Shown: positions 15,454 through 26,245, counted from the first letter of the stretch. The stretch: DNA of 64,000 bases from Janthinobacterium sp. ROICE36 (GCF_002869965.1 NZ_PEBS01000009.1:44413-108412), one strand, 5' to 3'. A program made the numbers and translations. The notes: a model not told the origin generated them from the letters alone.

Positions 15454-17232
15454 TCAACGCTTGCGCGGTGGCGGCAAGTCCGTGCAGACACCTTCGTAGA
15501 CTTCAGCAGCCATACCGATCGATTCGCCCAGGGTCGGGTGAGGATGGATGGTCTTGCCGATGTCCGTGCCGTCGCAGCCCATTTCGATGGCCAGGGCGAT
15601 TTCGCCGATCATGTCGCCCGCATGCGTGCCGACGATGGTGCCGCCGATGATGCGGTGCGTTTCCGCATCGAACAGCAGCTTGGTGAAACCTTCGGCGCGG
15701 CCGTTGGCCACGGCGCGGCCCGAGGCGGCCCACGGGAAGTGGCCCTTCTCGACCTTGATGCCCTTGGCTTTCGCTTCGTCTTCCGTGATGCCGGCCCATG
15801 CCACTTCCGGGTCCGTGTAGGCGACCGATGGAATCACCTTGACGTCGAAATGCGACTTCTGGCCGGCGGCAGCTTCCGCCGCCACGTGGGCTTCATGCAC
15901 GGCCTTGTGCGCCAGCATCGGCTGGCCCACCAGGTCGCCGATGGCGAAGATATTCGGCACATTGGTGCGCATCTGGCTGTCGACTTCGATGAAGCCGCGG
16001 TCCGTGACGTTCACGCCGGCCTTGTCGGCGGCGATCTTCTTGCCGTTCGGGCTGCGGCCCACGGCGACGAGCACCAGGTCGTAGACTTGCGGCGCCGGCG
16101 CCGTGGCACCCGCTTCAGCCGCTTCGAACGTGACCTTGATACCTTCCGGCAACGCCTCGACGGCCACCGTCTTGGTCTTGGTCATGATGTTGTCGAAGCG
16201 TTTTTCATTGAACTTCTGCCACACCTTGACGGCATCGCGGTCGGCGCCCTGCATCAGGCCATCCATCATTTCGACCACGTCGATGCGCGCGCCAAAAGTG
16301 GAGTAGACCGTCGCCATTTCCAGGCCGATGATGCCGCCGCCGATGACCAGCATGCGTTTCGGGATCTGGCGCAATTCCAGCGCGCCCGTCGAATCGACGA
16401 TGCGCGGGTCTTCCGGCACGAAGGGCAGTTTCACCACGGACGAACCGGCGGCGATGATGGCTTGCTTGAACTGCACGACTTTTTTCGAGCCGTCAGCCGC
16501 CGTCACTTCGATGTGGTTGGCACTGAGGAACTGGCCCACGCCCGTCACCACTTGCGTCTTGCGCGCCTTGGCCATGCCGGCCAGACCGCCCGTCATGTTC
16601 GAGATGACGCCTTCCTTGTACTTGCGTACCTGGTCGATGTCGATGCTCGGCTTGGCAAACGTCACACCCGTGTTGGACATGTGCGCCGTTTCATCGATGA
16701 CGGAAGCGACGTGCAGCAGCGCCTTCGACGGGATGCAGCCCACGTTCAGGCACACGCCGCCCAGGGTGGCGTAGCGCTCGACGATGACAGTGCTCAGACC
16801 CAGGTCGGCCGCGCGGAACGCCGCCGAATAACCGCCAGGACCGCCACCCAGCACCATCATGTCGACATCGATGTCGACCTGGCCGCTGTAATTGCCGGCC
16901 GGGATGGCGGCGACAGGTGCAGCTGCTGCCGGAGCTGCAGCAGGTGCTGCCGCTGGCGCAGGAGCAGCCGCTGGTGCGGCAGCCGCCGCGCCTTCAGTCG
17001 CTTCCAGCACCAGCAGCGCGCTGCCTTCGGCGATCTTGTCGCCAACCTTGACTTTGATTTCCTTGACGACGCCTGCGTGGGTCGACGGAATCTCCATGCT
17101 GGCCTTGTCCGATTCAACCGTGATCAGCGACTGGTCCACCTTGATGGTGTCGCCTACCTTGACCATCAGTTCGATGACTTCGACTTCCTTGAAGTCGCCG
17201 ATATTCGGTACTTTTACCTCTACTGTGCTCAT
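15454..17232 (-). CDS. lpdA: Dihydrolipoyl dehydrogenase (E3) with N-terminal lipoyl domain
   Basis: E3 of the pyruvate dehydrogenase complex, reoxidising dihydrolipoamide with NAD+. It has 592 residues: lipoyl domain 1-80 with the lipoyl-lysine at Lys43 (ESDKASM), an Ala/Pro hinge (~81-112), then the FAD-binding GGGPGGY motif, the redox pair Cys161/Cys166 in GGVCLNVGC, an NAD motif GGGIIGLE, and the dimer-interface His565/Glu570 (HPHPTLGE) that completes the active site. The start has a strong AAGGAGCG site. An E3 with its own lipoyl domain is known from beta- and some gammaproteobacteria and Neisseria. It is the last gene of aceE-aceF-lpdA, 10 nt after aceF. Its 3' end has been duplicated downstream. 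Confidence 0.97.
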   Translation of the reverse strand: MSTVEVKVPNIGDFKEVEVIELMVKVGDTIKVDQSLITVESDKASMEIPSTHAGVVKEIKVKVGDKIAEGSALLVLEATEGAAAAAPAAAPAPAAAPAAAPAAAAPVAAIPAGNYSGQVDIDVDMMVLGGGPGGYSAAFRAADLGLSTVIVERYATLGGVCLNVGCIPSKALLHVASVIDETAHMSNTGVTFAKPSIDIDQVRKYKEGVISNMTGGLAGMAKARKTQVVTGVGQFLSANHIEVTAADGSKKVVQFKQAIIAAGSSVVKLPFVPEDPRIVDSTGALELRQIPKRMLVIGGGIIGLEMATVYSTFGARIDVVEMMDGLMQGADRDAVKVWQKFNEKRFDNIMTKTKTVAVEALPEGIKVTFEAAEAGATAPAPQVYDLVLVAVGRSPNGKKIAADKAGVNVTDRGFIEVDSQMRTNVPNIFAIGDLVGQPMLAHKAVHEAHVAAEAAAGQKSHFDVKVIPSVAYTDPEVAWAGITEDEAKAKGIKVEKGHFPWAASGRAVANGRAEGFTKLLFDAETHRIIGGTIVGTHAGDMIGEIALAIEMGCDGTDIGKTIHPHPTLGESIGMAAEVYEGVCTDLPPPRKR

Positions 17233-17242
17233 GAATCGCTCC

Positions 17243-18904
17243 TTACAGCAGAATTTTGCGCATGTCGGCCAGGACTTCGCCGAGGTACACGGAGAATCGC
17301 GCGCCCATCGCGCCATCGACCACGCGGTGGTCGTAGGACAGCGAGGTGCCCATCATCAGGCGCGGCTGGAAGGCCTTGCCATCCCATACCGGCTTGATCG
17401 AGGCTTTCGACAGACCCAGGATCGCCACTTCAGGCGCATTCACGATAGGCGTGAAGTGCGTGCCACCGATGCCGCCCAGGGACGAAATCGTGAAGCTGGC
17501 GCCCTGCATGTCGGCCGGTTTCAGCTTGCCTTCGCGTGCCTGCAGCGACAGTTCCGTCATTTCGCGGGCGATCTGCGAGACCGATTTCTGGTCCGCGCCC
17601 TTGATCACGGGCACCACCAGGCCATTCGGCGTGTCGGCCGCAAAGCCGATGTTGTAGTACTGCTTGAGGATCAGGTTTTCACCCTTGGCGTCGAGCGAGG
17701 CGTTAAACGCGGGGAATTTCTTCAGCGCGGCGACGGACGCCTTGATGACGAAGGCCAGCATGGTCAGCTTGGCCGCATCCTTGTTCTTCGCATTGGCGGC
17801 GTTGGTGTCGACGCGGAACGCTTCCAGGTCCGTCACGTCCGCTTCGTCGAACTGCGTGACGTGCGGGATCATGACCCAGTTGCGGTGCAGATTCGGACCC
17901 GAGATTTTCTTGATGCGCGACAGCGGCAGCAATTCAGTCGTGCCGAATTTGCTGAAGTCCAGCGACGGCCATGGCAGCAAGTCCAGGCCCACGCCCGAAC
18001 CACCTTTGGCAGCGACCGGCGCATTTGGCGCGGCGACGGCGCCCGACATCACGCCCTTGACGAAGTTCTGCACGTCTTCCTGGGTGATGCGGCCCTTCGG
18101 CCCGGAACCGCCCACGCGGGCCAGGTCCACGCCCAGTTCGCGCGCGAACTTGCGGATCGATGGCGAAGCGTGCGCCAGCTTGCCATTTGCGGCAGGTGTG
18201 GCGGCAGGGGCAGCGGCGACCGGTGCCGAAGCGACGGCGGCGCCTGGCGCGGCAGCAGCTTGCGCGGCCGGTGCAGGCGCGGCGGCAGGGACAGCAGCAG
18301 GAGCGGCAGCGCCGCCGCTCGTTTCCACCACCAGCACCAGACTACCCTTGGCAACCTTGTCGCCGACCTTGACCTTCAGTTCTTTCACGATACCGGCGTG
18401 GCTCGATGGAATTTCCATGCTGGCCTTGTCCGATTCCACCGTCAGCAGCGACTGCTCGACCTTGATCGTATCGCCGACCTTGACCATCAGTTCGATGACT
18501 TCGACTTCCTTGAAGTCGCCGATATCGGGCACGGTCACTTCGACCAGGCCGCCAGCAGCAGCGGGGGCGGCGACAGGCGCTGGAGCGGCTGCAGCGGGTG
18601 CGGCTTCAGCTTCAGCTGCCGGTGCAGGCGCTGCAGCGGCAGCAGGTGCAGGCGCGGACGCATCATCGGCCACTTCCAGCAACAGCACCAGCGAACCTTC
18701 GGCGATCTTGTCGCCCACGTTGACTTTCAATTCCTTGACGACACCGGCGTGGCTCGATGGAATTTCCATGCTGGCCTTGTCCGATTCGACCGTGATCAGG
18801 GACTGGTCAAGCTTGACCGTATCGCCTGGCTTGACCATCAGTTCAATGATCTCGACTTCCTTGAAATCGCCGATATCCGGGACTTTGACTTCCACAATGC
18901 TCAT
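17243..18904 (-). CDS. aceF: Pyruvate dehydrogenase E2 (dihydrolipoamide acetyltransferase)
   Basis: Transfers the acetyl group from lipoamide to CoA and forms the structural core of the complex. It has 553 residues: two lipoyl domains (lipoyl-lysines at Lys43 and in the second ESDKASM, about residue 160), each followed by a long Ala/Pro linker, a peripheral-subunit-binding domain ([15 protein letters not shown]...[11 protein letters not shown]), and the catalytic domain ending with the active-site DHRVVDG. E. coli AceF has three lipoyl domains; here the third sits on E3. The start at MSIVEVKV has a GGAG site. It lies 94 nt downstream of aceE and 10 nt upstream of lpdA in one operon. Confidence 0.97.
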   Translation of the reverse strand: MSIVEVKVPDIGDFKEVEIIELMVKPGDTVKLDQSLITVESDKASMEIPSSHAGVVKELKVNVGDKIAEGSLVLLLEVADDASAPAPAAAAAPAPAAEAEAAPAAAAPAPVAAPAAAGGLVEVTVPDIGDFKEVEVIELMVKVGDTIKVEQSLLTVESDKASMEIPSSHAGIVKELKVKVGDKVAKGSLVLVVETSGGAAAPAAVPAAAPAPAAQAAAAPGAAVASAPVAAAPAATPAANGKLAHASPSIRKFARELGVDLARVGGSGPKGRITQEDVQNFVKGVMSGAVAAPNAPVAAKGGSGVGLDLLPWPSLDFSKFGTTELLPLSRIKKISGPNLHRNWVMIPHVTQFDEADVTDLEAFRVDTNAANAKNKDAAKLTMLAFVIKASVAALKKFPAFNASLDAKGENLILKQYYNIGFAADTPNGLVVPVIKGADQKSVSQIAREMTELSLQAREGKLKPADMQGASFTISSLGGIGGTHFTPIVNAPEVAILGLSKASIKPVWDGKAFQPRLMMGTSLSYDHRVVDGAMGARFSVYLGEVLADMRKILL

Positions 18905-18998
18905 AGCTTGCTCCGTTATTTTATTTGTCAGATGGACCCGCACACACGCCAGGGCGGCACTTGCGCACCGCCCTGGCATCATCGGGTCCGCACAACGA

Positions 18999-21695
18999 TT
19001 ACTGGGTCACCGGATTCGGTTTGTTGGCGTCGATGCCGTACTTGGCAATCGCCTGCTCCACCACCGATACGTCGATCTTGCCTTCGTCAGCCAGCGATTT
19101 GAGCGCAGCCACGGTGACATAATAACGGTTCACTTCGAAGAACTCGCGCAGCTTGGCGCGGCTGTCCGAGCGGCCAAAGCCATCGGTGCCCAGCACTTTA
19201 TAAGTGCGGCCTTTCGGCATGAAGGCGCGGATCTGTTCTGCAAACGCGCGCATGTAATCGGTCGTGGCGACGATCGGGCCGTCCGTGTCCTGCAACAGCG
19301 ACGTCACGTACGGCACGCGCTGCTGTTTCGACGGGTTGACCATGTTCCAGCGCTCTGCATCCTGGCCATCGCGGGCCACCAGGGTCAGCGACGGCGCCGA
19401 CCACACGTCTGCAGCCACGCCCCAGTCGTTTTGCAACAGCTCGGCGGCGAAGATCGATTCGCGCAGGATGGTGCCGCAGCCGATCAGTTGTACGCGCAGC
19501 TTGGCGTCAGCCTGGCCTTCCTGCAACTTGTACATGCCTTTCAGGATGCCTTCTTCCTGGCCTGGCTTGATGCCTGGCTGGGCATAGTTCTCGTTCATGA
19601 TCGTGATGTAGTAGAACACATCTTCCTGGTTGGCGATCATGCGGCGCAGGCCGTCCTGGATGATGACGGCGACTTCATGGCTGAAGGTCGGGTCGTACGG
19701 CATGCAGGTCGGGATGGTCGCGGCGAAGATATGGCTGTGGCCATCTTCGTGCTGCAAGCCTTCGCCGTTCAGGGTCGTACGGCCAGCCGTGCCGCCCATC
19801 AGGAAGCCACGGGCGCGCATGTCGGCCGATGCCCATACCTGGTCGCCGATGCGCTGGAAGCCGAACATCGAGTAGAAGGTGTAGAACGGGATCATGATGC
19901 GGTCGTTGGTCGAATACGACGTCGCTGCGGCGATCCACGAGCTCATGCCGCCCGCTTCGTTGATGCCCTCTTGCAGGATCTGGCCGGCCTTGTCTTCGCG
20001 GTAGTACATGACCTGGTCTTTGTCGACCGGCTCGTACAACTGGCCTTTCGGGTTGTAGATGCCGATCTGGCGGAACAGGCCTTCCATGCCGAAGGTACGC
20101 GATTCATCGACCAGGATAGGCACCACGCGCTGGCCCAGGTTCGGGTCTTTCAGCAGGGTCGAAATGACGCGCACGAAGGCTTGCGTGGTCGATATTTCAC
20201 GGCCTTCCGGCGTCGCTTCCAGCACGTTCTTGAACGCGTCCAGGCCAGGCACAGGCAGGGTTTCTTCCGATTTCTGGCGGCGCTGCGGCAGGTAACCACC
20301 GAGGGCCTTGCGGCGCTCGTGCAGGTAGACCATTTCCGGCGCATCGTCGGCTGGCTTGAAGAACGGGATGTCGGCCAGCTTGTCGTCAGGGATAGGCAGC
20401 GAGAAGCGGTCGCGCATTTCGCGGATGGCTTCGTCGTCCAGCTTTTTCGTCTGGTGCGCCGTGTTGCGCGCTTCGCCGGACTTGCCCATGCCGTAGCCCT
20501 TGACGGTTTTCACCAGCAGGACGGTCGGCTGGCCCTTGTGCTCCTGGGCGATCTTGAAGGCCGCGTAGATCTTGTGCGGATCATGGCCGCCACGGGTCAG
20601 GCGCCAGATGTCGTCGTCCGTCATGTTGGCAACCATTTCCAGCAACTTCGGATGCTTGCCGAAGAAGTGCTTGCGCACGTAAGCGCCATCTTTGGCCTTG
20701 TAGTTCTGGTATTCGCCGTCGACGGTTTCCATCATCACGCGCTGCAGGATACCTTCTTTATCTTGCGCCAGCAGGGCGTCCCAGCCCGGACCCCAGATGA
20801 CCTTGACGACGTTCCAGCCAGCGCCACGGAATTCACCTTCCAGTTCCTGGATGATCTTGGTGTTGCCGCGCACCGGGCCGTCCAGGCGCTGCAGGTTGCA
20901 GTTGACCACGATGACCAGGTTGTCAAGCATGTCGCGTGCGGCCAGGCCGATCGCGCCCAGGGACTCCGGCTCGTCCATTTCGCCATCGCCGCAGAAAGCC
21001 CAGATCTTGCGGTTGTCGGTTTTCGCGATGCCGCGTGCGTGCAGGTATTTCAGGAAACGCGCCTGGTAGATCGCCATGTGCGGGCCCAGGCCCATCGACA
21101 CGGTCGGGAACTGCCAGAAGTCAGGCATCAATTTTGGATGCGGGTACGAGGAAAGGCCCTTGCCGTCAACTTCCTTGCGGAAGTTCAGCATTTGCTCTTC
21201 GGAGAGGCGGCCTTCGAGGAAGGCGCGCGCGTAGATGCCGGGCGAGGAGTGGCCCTGGATGTACAGCAGGTCGCCGCCGTGGTCGGCCGTCGGCGCGTGC
21301 CAGAAGTGGTTGAAACCGATGCCCAGCATGTTTGCCAGCGAAGCAAACGAAGACAGGTGGCCACCCAGGTCGCCGTCGGCGCGGTTGGCCTTGACTACCA
21401 TGGCCATGGCGTTCCAGCGCATCCACGAGCGCAGGCGCTCTTCGTATTCCAGGTTGCCGGGACAGTGTGCTTCTTGCTTGGTGGGAATGGTATTGACGTA
21501 GGCGGTGGTGCTGGAGAACGGGATCTGGGCGCCACGGCGGCGGGCCAGGTCAACCATGCGCTCCATCAGATAATGCGCGCGTTCGGGACCTTCATTTTCC
21601 AGCACGGCTTCGAGCGCGTCCAGCCACTCCTTGGTTTCCTGCATATCCGGGTCGGTGCCGATCTGTGTCGTTACCTGGTTCAGTTGAGCTGACAT
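18999..21695 (-). CDS. aceE: Pyruvate dehydrogenase E1, homodimeric type
   Basis: Thiamine-diphosphate-dependent decarboxylation of pyruvate and reductive acetylation of E2. Its 898 residues match the homodimeric AceE family (~885-900). The ThDP motif begins at [10 protein letters not shown] and runs through ...[15 protein letters not shown]; early His residues of the active site lie in GHLSSFAS and the [13 protein letters not shown] region. A strong AAGGAGAC site sits at the expected distance from the ATG. First gene of the operon, with a clear sigma-70 promoter at 21795-21823. Confidence 0.97.
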   Translation of the reverse strand: MSAQLNQVTTQIGTDPDMQETKEWLDALEAVLENEGPERAHYLMERMVDLARRRGAQIPFSSTTAYVNTIPTKQEAHCPGNLEYEERLRSWMRWNAMAMVVKANRADGDLGGHLSSFASLANMLGIGFNHFWHAPTADHGGDLLYIQGHSSPGIYARAFLEGRLSEEQMLNFRKEVDGKGLSSYPHPKLMPDFWQFPTVSMGLGPHMAIYQARFLKYLHARGIAKTDNRKIWAFCGDGEMDEPESLGAIGLAARDMLDNLVIVVNCNLQRLDGPVRGNTKIIQELEGEFRGAGWNVVKVIWGPGWDALLAQDKEGILQRVMMETVDGEYQNYKAKDGAYVRKHFFGKHPKLLEMVANMTDDDIWRLTRGGHDPHKIYAAFKIAQEHKGQPTVLLVKTVKGYGMGKSGEARNTAHQTKKLDDEAIREMRDRFSLPIPDDKLADIPFFKPADDAPEMVYLHERRKALGGYLPQRRQKSEETLPVPGLDAFKNVLEATPEGREISTTQAFVRVISTLLKDPNLGQRVVPILVDESRTFGMEGLFRQIGIYNPKGQLYEPVDKDQVMYYREDKAGQILQEGINEAGGMSSWIAAATSYSTNDRIMIPFYTFYSMFGFQRIGDQVWASADMRARGFLMGGTAGRTTLNGEGLQHEDGHSHIFAATIPTCMPYDPTFSHEVAVIIQDGLRRMIANQEDVFYYITIMNENYAQPGIKPGQEEGILKGMYKLQEGQADAKLRVQLIGCGTILRESIFAAELLQNDWGVAADVWSAPSLTLVARDGQDAERWNMVNPSKQQRVPYVTSLLQDTDGPIVATTDYMRAFAEQIRAFMPKGRTYKVLGTDGFGRSDSRAKLREFFEVNRYYVTVAALKSLADEGKIDVSVVEQAIAKYGIDANKPNPVTQ

Positions 21696-21764
21696 CTGTT
21701 GAGTCTCCTTTGTGAACGCCCCACCCCGATTTTCCGGATCGCTGTCGGACGGTATTTCGCTGAT

Positions 21765-21817
21765 TATTTACTATTAAGTCGGTTTAGTGTGGGGATTCTA
21801 ACAGCGTATTTACTATT
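21765..21817. repeat. Pair of 11-bp direct repeats at the aceE promoter
   Basis: TATTTACTATT occurs at 21765-21775 and 21807-21817, 42 bp apart (four helical turns). One copy lies inside the promoter spacer and the other downstream of the start region. This is a plausible repressor-binding arrangement; no PdhR-type consensus was found. Confidence 0.55.
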
Positions 21818-21823
21818 TTTCAA
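21795..21823 (-). promoter_or_regulatory. Sigma-70 promoter of the PDH operon
   Basis: On the minus strand: TTGAAA, a 17-bp spacer, TAGAAT. It lies about 100 bp upstream of the aceE start codon in an AT-rich stretch. Confidence 0.7.
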
Positions 21824-21837
21824 ATTACGATATAGCG

Positions 21838-21852
21838 TTTCATATTATGAAA
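21838..21852. promoter_or_regulatory. 15-bp perfect palindrome upstream of the aceE -35
   Basis: TTTCATATTATGAAA, centred about 25 bp upstream of the -35 hexamer of the PDH promoter. This is the usual position for an activator site. The protein is unknown. Confidence 0.5.
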
Positions 21853-22190
21853 TTACCCTCTGGAATTTATGCTGCAGTGCCGCAAATTCTGCCCGGAAAT
21901 TAGCGTGATCAAAGTGCCAAAAACGGCGCCAAAAAAACCGCAGGCCCTTGCGCTCCCTAGACCACCAGCACAACAGCAAAACGCATTAACGCCCCAGTCG
22001 TCCGCACAGGCATACCGGGCCAAGCGGGCCTGAAAAATGTCGAGGGCAAGGCGCTGCAACGCCGTCATCGGCATTTTCTCAGGCTCGCGTCTGTGGCCCG
22101 CCGTTGTTACGCCTTTGCATAGCCAAAACCGCCCCTTTGCGCCGCCCGGCTTTATAATCTGTCTTTTCCCTCCCACACAGCCTCCCTACC
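21853..22190. other. Intergenic region between aceE promoter and folD
   Basis: No convincing gene: the small frames here lack ribosome sites and family features. A good -10 element TATAAT is present at 22153-22158, 33 bp upstream of folD, without a recognisable -35, and is the likely folD promoter. Confidence 0.5.
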
Positions 22191-23036
22191 ATGCCAGCAC
22201 AACTGATCGACGGAATCGCCCTCTCCCAAAAACTGCGCAGCGAGATCGCCACGCGCGCCGCCGCCCTCACGGCCAAGGGCACCCAGCCCGGCCTGGCCGT
22301 GATACTCGTCGGCGAAGACCCGGCCAGCCAGGTGTATGTCCGCAACAAGGTCAAGGCCTGCGGCGACGTGGGTTTTTACTCGGTGCTGGAAAAATATGAA
22401 GCGGACCTGTCCGAAGCGGACTTGCTGGCGCGCATCGCCAGCCTGAACGCCGACCCGGCCATCCACGGCATCCTCGTGCAAATGCCCTTGCCCAAGCACA
22501 TCAACCCGCACAAGGTCATCGAAGCGATCTCCACGACGAAAGACGTGGATGGCTATTCCGTCCTGAGCGCCGGCGAACTGATGACGGGCTTGCCCGGCTT
22601 CCGTCCCTGCACGCCCTATGGTTGCATGAAACTGATCGAAAGCACGGGCGTGGACTTGCGCGGCAAGCACGCCGTCGTCATCGGTCGCAGCAACACCGTC
22701 GGCAAGCCGATGGCCCTGCTGCTCTTGCAAGCGAACGCCACCGTCACCATCTGTCATAGTGCGACGCCGGACCTGGGTCTGTACACGCGCCAGGCAGACG
22801 TGGTCGTGGCCGCCGTAGGCCGCCGCAACACGCTGACAGCCGACATGCTCAAGCCGGGCGCCATCGTCATCGACGTGGGCATGAACCGCGACGATGACGG
22901 CAAGTTGTGCGGTGACGTGGATTTTGCCGGAATGAAAGACGTCGCCTCCCACATCACGCCCGTGCCCGGTGGCGTGGGTCCGATGACCATTACGATGTTA
23001 TTGATGAACACGGTCGAAGCCGCCGAGCGCATTTAA
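22191..23036 (+). CDS. folD: Methylenetetrahydrofolate dehydrogenase / cyclohydrolase
   Basis: Bifunctional one-carbon enzyme: NADP-dependent oxidation of 5,10-methylene-THF, then hydrolysis of methenyl-THF to 10-formyl-THF. At 281 residues it is the family length. The catalytic Tyr49 and Lys53 lie in [13 protein letters not shown], the substrate loop is [11 protein letters not shown], and the Rossmann domain shows [14 protein letters not shown] and the closing [10 protein letters not shown] signature. A -10 TATAAT lies 33 bp upstream, and a short hairpin follows at 23046 before prlC. Confidence 0.97.
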   Translation: MPAQLIDGIALSQKLRSEIATRAAALTAKGTQPGLAVILVGEDPASQVYVRNKVKACGDVGFYSVLEKYEADLSEADLLARIASLNADPAIHGILVQMPLPKHINPHKVIEAISTTKDVDGYSVLSAGELMTGLPGFRPCTPYGCMKLIESTGVDLRGKHAVVIGRSNTVGKPMALLLLQANATVTICHSATPDLGLYTRQADVVVAAVGRRNTLTADMLKPGAIVIDVGMNRDDDGKLCGDVDFAGMKDVASHITPVPGGVGPMTITMLLMNTVEAAERI

Positions 23037-23045
23037 GAATCACCG

Positions 23046-23068
23046 GGGGCGGCATGAACGCCCCTTTT
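23046..23068 (+). terminator. Weak terminator/attenuator between folD and prlC
   Basis: GGGGCG-GCATGAA-CGCCCC hairpin followed by only four Ts. Some read-through into prlC is likely. Confidence 0.55.
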
Positions 23069-23085
23069 AATATATGGAACTGACG

Positions 23086-25155
23086 ATGACCACCAATCCC
23101 CTGCTTGATTTTTCCGGACTGCCACGCTTCGACGCGATCACGCACGAGCATGTCACGCCTGCCATCGATACCCTTTTGGCCCAGGCGCGCGCCACCGTGG
23201 CGCGGCTGGAAGCGCCGATGGCAGCAGTCAGCTGGGAAAACTTCGTCGCGCCGCAGGACCAGATCGCCGAAACCCTGGGCCGCGCCTGGAGCATCGTCAA
23301 CCACCTCAACAGCGTGATCGATACGCCGGAACTGCGCGCCGCCTACAATGCCAACCAGCCCAAGGTGACGGAATTCTTGACCGAGCTGGGCCAGAACGAC
23401 ATCCTCTTCGGCAAATACAAGCAATTGCAGGCCAGTCCCGCTTTCGCCAGCCTGTCGCCGGCGCGCCGGCGCATCGTCGACAATGCCGTGCGCGACTTCC
23501 GCCTGGGCGGCGCCGAGTTGCCAGAAGACAAAAAAGCGCGCTTTGGCGCCATCCAGGAAGAACATGCGGCCGTCGGTACGCGTTTTTCCGAAAACGTGCT
23601 CGACGCCACCGATGACTACAAGTTGCTGGTCGACAATGAAGCTGATCTCGCAGGCTTGCCCGACGACGTGAAGGCCGCCGCGCGCGCCGCCGCCGAAAAA
23701 GCGGGCAAAGCGGGTTATGAATTCTCGCTGCACTTCCCCTCTTATTACCCGATCCTGCAATTTGCCGACAAGCGCGCGCTGCGCGAGACCATTTACCGCG
23801 CCAACGCCACCAAGGCATCGGAGCAGGGCGAGGTCTTCAGCAAGAAGGACGAGTGGGACAATACGCAAAACATCGTCACCCTGCTGCAGCTGCGCGACGA
23901 AGAGGCAAAACTGCTCGGTTACGCCAATTTTGCCGAAGTGTCGCTGGCCTCCAAAATGGCTACCTCGCCCGCGCAAGTCATCGCTTTCCTGGAAGACCTG
24001 GCCCAACGCGCGCGCCCGTTCGCCGAGAAGGACTTGGCAGAACTGAAACAATTCGCCCGCGAAGAACTGGGCATAGACGCGCTGCAAGCGTGGGACGTGC
24101 CTTACGCTTCCGAAAAACTGCAGGAACGCCGCTACGCGTTCTCGGCCCAGGAAGTAAAACAGTATTTCCCTGAACACAAGGTGATCGACGGCCTGTTCCG
24201 CCAGATTCAGAACCTGTTCGCCGTCGAGATCAAGCTTGATACGGCACCCGTCTGGCACCCGGACGTGCGCTTTTACCGCATCGAGCGCGACGGCACGCTG
24301 ATCGGCCAGTTTTATCTGGACCTGTATGCGCGCGCGGGCAAGAGCGGCGGCGCCTGGATGGACGATGCGCGCGGCCGCCGTGCAGACGCGCAACACGTGC
24401 AAACGCCGATCGCTTATCTGACCTGCAACTTCACGCAGCCGGCCGTGCTCGACGGCACGACCCAACCGGCCCTGTTTACGCACGATGAAGTGATCACCCT
24501 GTTCCACGAATTCGGCCACGGACTGCACCATATGCTGACGGTCGTCGACGAGCTGGGCGTGTCCGGCATTGCCGGCGTCGAATGGGATGCCGTGGAACTG
24601 CCATCGCAATTCATGGAAAACTTCTGCTGGGAATGGGAAGTACTCGAACACATGACGGCACATGCCGTCACGGGCGAGCCGCTGCCGCGCGCGCTGTACG
24701 ACAAGATGCTGGCGGCCAAGAATTTCCAGTCCGGCTTGCAAACCTTGCGCCAGGTGGAGTTCTCCTTGCTCGACATGCATTTGCACTATGACTACGATGC
24801 CAGCACGGGCCAGAGCGTGCAGCAGCTGATCGACGGCGTGCGCGCCAAGTTTTCGCTGCTCATCCCGCCCCCGTTCAACCGCTTCCAGAATGCCTTCGGG
24901 CATATCTTTGCTGGCGGCTACGCGGCAGGCTACTACAGCTACAAATGGGCCGAAGTACTGTCCGCCGACGCCTATGCAGCCTTCGAAGAAGCCCGCGCGC
25001 TGGGGCCGGCCGCCACCATCGAGGCAGGCAAGCGTTACCTGCAGGAAATCCTGTCCGTCGGCGGATCGCGCCCCGCGCTGGAATCGTTCACGGCCTTCCG
25101 CGGCCGCGAACCGTCAATCGACGCCCTGCTGCGCCACAGCGGCATGGCAGCCTGA
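23086..25155 (+). CDS. prlC: Oligopeptidase A (M3 family)
   Basis: Cytosolic zinc oligopeptidase that degrades cleaved signal peptides and other short peptides. It has 689 residues (E. coli PrlC 680). The zinc site is FHEFGHGLHH, with the third ligand Glu in the helix after it (GVEWDAVELPSQFMENF). FAGGYAAGYYSYKW near the C-terminus is the conserved Tyr-rich substrate loop of M3 enzymes. I chose the ATG giving MTTNPLLDF because GGAA sits 7 nt before it; an in-frame ATG four codons earlier is also possible. Followed after 7 nt by holC. Confidence 0.95.
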   Translation: MTTNPLLDFSGLPRFDAITHEHVTPAIDTLLAQARATVARLEAPMAAVSWENFVAPQDQIAETLGRAWSIVNHLNSVIDTPELRAAYNANQPKVTEFLTELGQNDILFGKYKQLQASPAFASLSPARRRIVDNAVRDFRLGGAELPEDKKARFGAIQEEHAAVGTRFSENVLDATDDYKLLVDNEADLAGLPDDVKAAARAAAEKAGKAGYEFSLHFPSYYPILQFADKRALRETIYRANATKASEQGEVFSKKDEWDNTQNIVTLLQLRDEEAKLLGYANFAEVSLASKMATSPAQVIAFLEDLAQRARPFAEKDLAELKQFAREELGIDALQAWDVPYASEKLQERRYAFSAQEVKQYFPEHKVIDGLFRQIQNLFAVEIKLDTAPVWHPDVRFYRIERDGTLIGQFYLDLYARAGKSGGAWMDDARGRRADAQHVQTPIAYLTCNFTQPAVLDGTTQPALFTHDEVITLFHEFGHGLHHMLTVVDELGVSGIAGVEWDAVELPSQFMENFCWEWEVLEHMTAHAVTGEPLPRALYDKMLAAKNFQSGLQTLRQVEFSLLDMHLHYDYDASTGQSVQQLIDGVRAKFSLLIPPPFNRFQNAFGHIFAGGYAAGYYSYKWAEVLSADAYAAFEEARALGPAATIEAGKRYLQEILSVGGSRPALESFTAFRGREPSIDALLRHSGMAA

Positions 25156-25162
25156 GTTCGCC

Positions 25163-25588
25163 ATGAGCCGCGTCGATTTTCACAGCAACGTACCCGACAA
25201 GCTGGCGTATGCCTGCCGCCTGGCGCGCAAGGCCTATATGGCGGGCAACAAGGTCGTCGTGCTGGCGGCCGACAGCGCCCAGCTCGACGCCTTGAACCGC
25301 GCCATGTGGACCATTTCCGCCACGGATTTCCTGCCGCACGTGCTGGCCGGCGACCCGCTGGCGGCGCAAACGCCCATCATCCTGACCGATGACGAAACGG
25401 CCGAGCTGCCGCACCACGACATCCTTGTCAACCTGTCACAGTTGCCGCCCGCCAATTACGCGCAGTTCCAGCGCGTCTTTGAAATCGTTTCCATGGATGA
25501 GCAAGATGCGCAGGCAGGCCGCCAGCGCTTCCTGCATTACCGCCAGCAAGACGTGCAACCGACCCACTTCGTGGCAGGGAAGACATGA
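25163..25588 (+). CDS. holC: DNA polymerase III chi subunit
   Basis: Clamp-loader accessory protein that joins the psi subunit to single-strand-binding protein. It has 141 residues, the family length. The fold is recognised from VDFHSNVPDKLAYACRLARKAY, the VVVLA strand, LNRAMWTI, DFLPHVLAGD and the PILLTDDE-like strand (PIILTDDE). Its end overlaps the next gene by 4 nt (ATGA), so the two are co-translated. Confidence 0.9.
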   Translation: MSRVDFHSNVPDKLAYACRLARKAYMAGNKVVVLAADSAQLDALNRAMWTISATDFLPHVLAGDPLAAQTPIILTDDETAELPHHDILVNLSQLPPANYAQFQRVFEIVSMDEQDAQAGRQRFLHYRQQDVQPTHFVAGKT

Positions 25589-25938
25589 ACCAACAGCCTT
25601 TCGACCAGGGCATCCCCCTGCTGACGGAGGTGCTGCTGGGGCCGGAAGTGGCGCCCGCCATGCCAGCCGAGCCTGCTGTCGAGTTGCCACCGGACGTCGT
25701 GCAGCCTGACTGGGACGCCATCGAAGAGCGACTGACGCAGCGCATCCTGCATCAGGTGCAAGGCAAGATCGACCATCTGCTGGAAGAACGCATCGCCCAC
25801 GTCTTGCAGACGGCCCTGCAAAACGCCCTGATCGGCATGCGCGGCGCATTGCGCGAAGACTTGCAGCAGTCGCTGGAACAGATCGTGGCGCACGCCGTCA
25901 GCCATGAACTGGGACATTTGCATCCGCCTGCACAGTAA
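25585..25938 (+). CDS. Small helical protein of unknown function, coupled to holC
   Basis: A 117-residue protein whose start overlaps the holC stop codon by 4 nt. The N-terminal 45 residues are Pro/Glu-rich and probably disordered. The rest is one or two amphipathic helices (DWDAIEERLTQRILHQVQGK..., then ...LREDLQQSLEQIVAHAVSHEL). No catalytic motif and no signal peptide are visible. Proteins of this size downstream of holC are familiar in Burkholderiales, but I do not recognise the family. Co-translation hints at a link with HolC or the replisome. Confidence 0.75.
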   Translation: MNQQPFDQGIPLLTEVLLGPEVAPAMPAEPAVELPPDVVQPDWDAIEERLTQRILHQVQGKIDHLLEERIAHVLQTALQNALIGMRGALREDLQQSLEQIVAHAVSHELGHLHPPAQ

Positions 25939-26245
25939 TCAGGCCACTTTTACCCCTAACAGCGAATTGCCGGGGTCGGACCCTGAGGGTCCGACCCCAG
26001 TCCTTGCCGCTGGGTTAATGCCAGCATTCCTACACCCTCGCCCCTCCCAACGCCATTCTTTGGTGCGCTCGCGTCTGCGAAATCGGTGCATCGCGCCTCA
26101 CTTTGGTGATTGTTGCGACAAAATGCGAAAAGCCCCAAAAGCGGCTTTGCGCCGCGTGTTTTTTGTTGTACCTTTCTTCACACGTACCGCCATTCGAAGC
26201 GGTTTCACGAGACGCCGCCGTATCTTTATCCATTGGAGAATGTTT
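25939..26245. other. Intergenic region upstream of the ABC binding-protein gene
   Basis: About 300 bp without a supported gene. It holds the REP-like palindrome at 25972-25998 and a short AAAGCC/GGCTTT hairpin near 26127-26147. No promoter stands out. Confidence 0.4.
25972..25998. repeat. REP-like extragenic palindrome
   Basis: GGGGTCGGACCC-TGA-GGGTCCGACCCC: two perfect 12-bp arms with a 3-nt loop. Both the symmetry and the extragenic location fit a repetitive extragenic palindrome. No T run, so not an ordinary terminator. Confidence 0.65.

Noticed and set aside
17664..21692. A 1342-codon open frame on the plus strand opposite aceE/aceF
   Set aside because: It mirrors the codon bias of the real genes, has no family features or ribosome site, and the minus strand carries clear PDH genes.
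21853..22176. A 107-codon frame upstream of folD (minus strand)
   Set aside because: No ribosome site, no recognisable domain, and it overlaps the folD promoter region.
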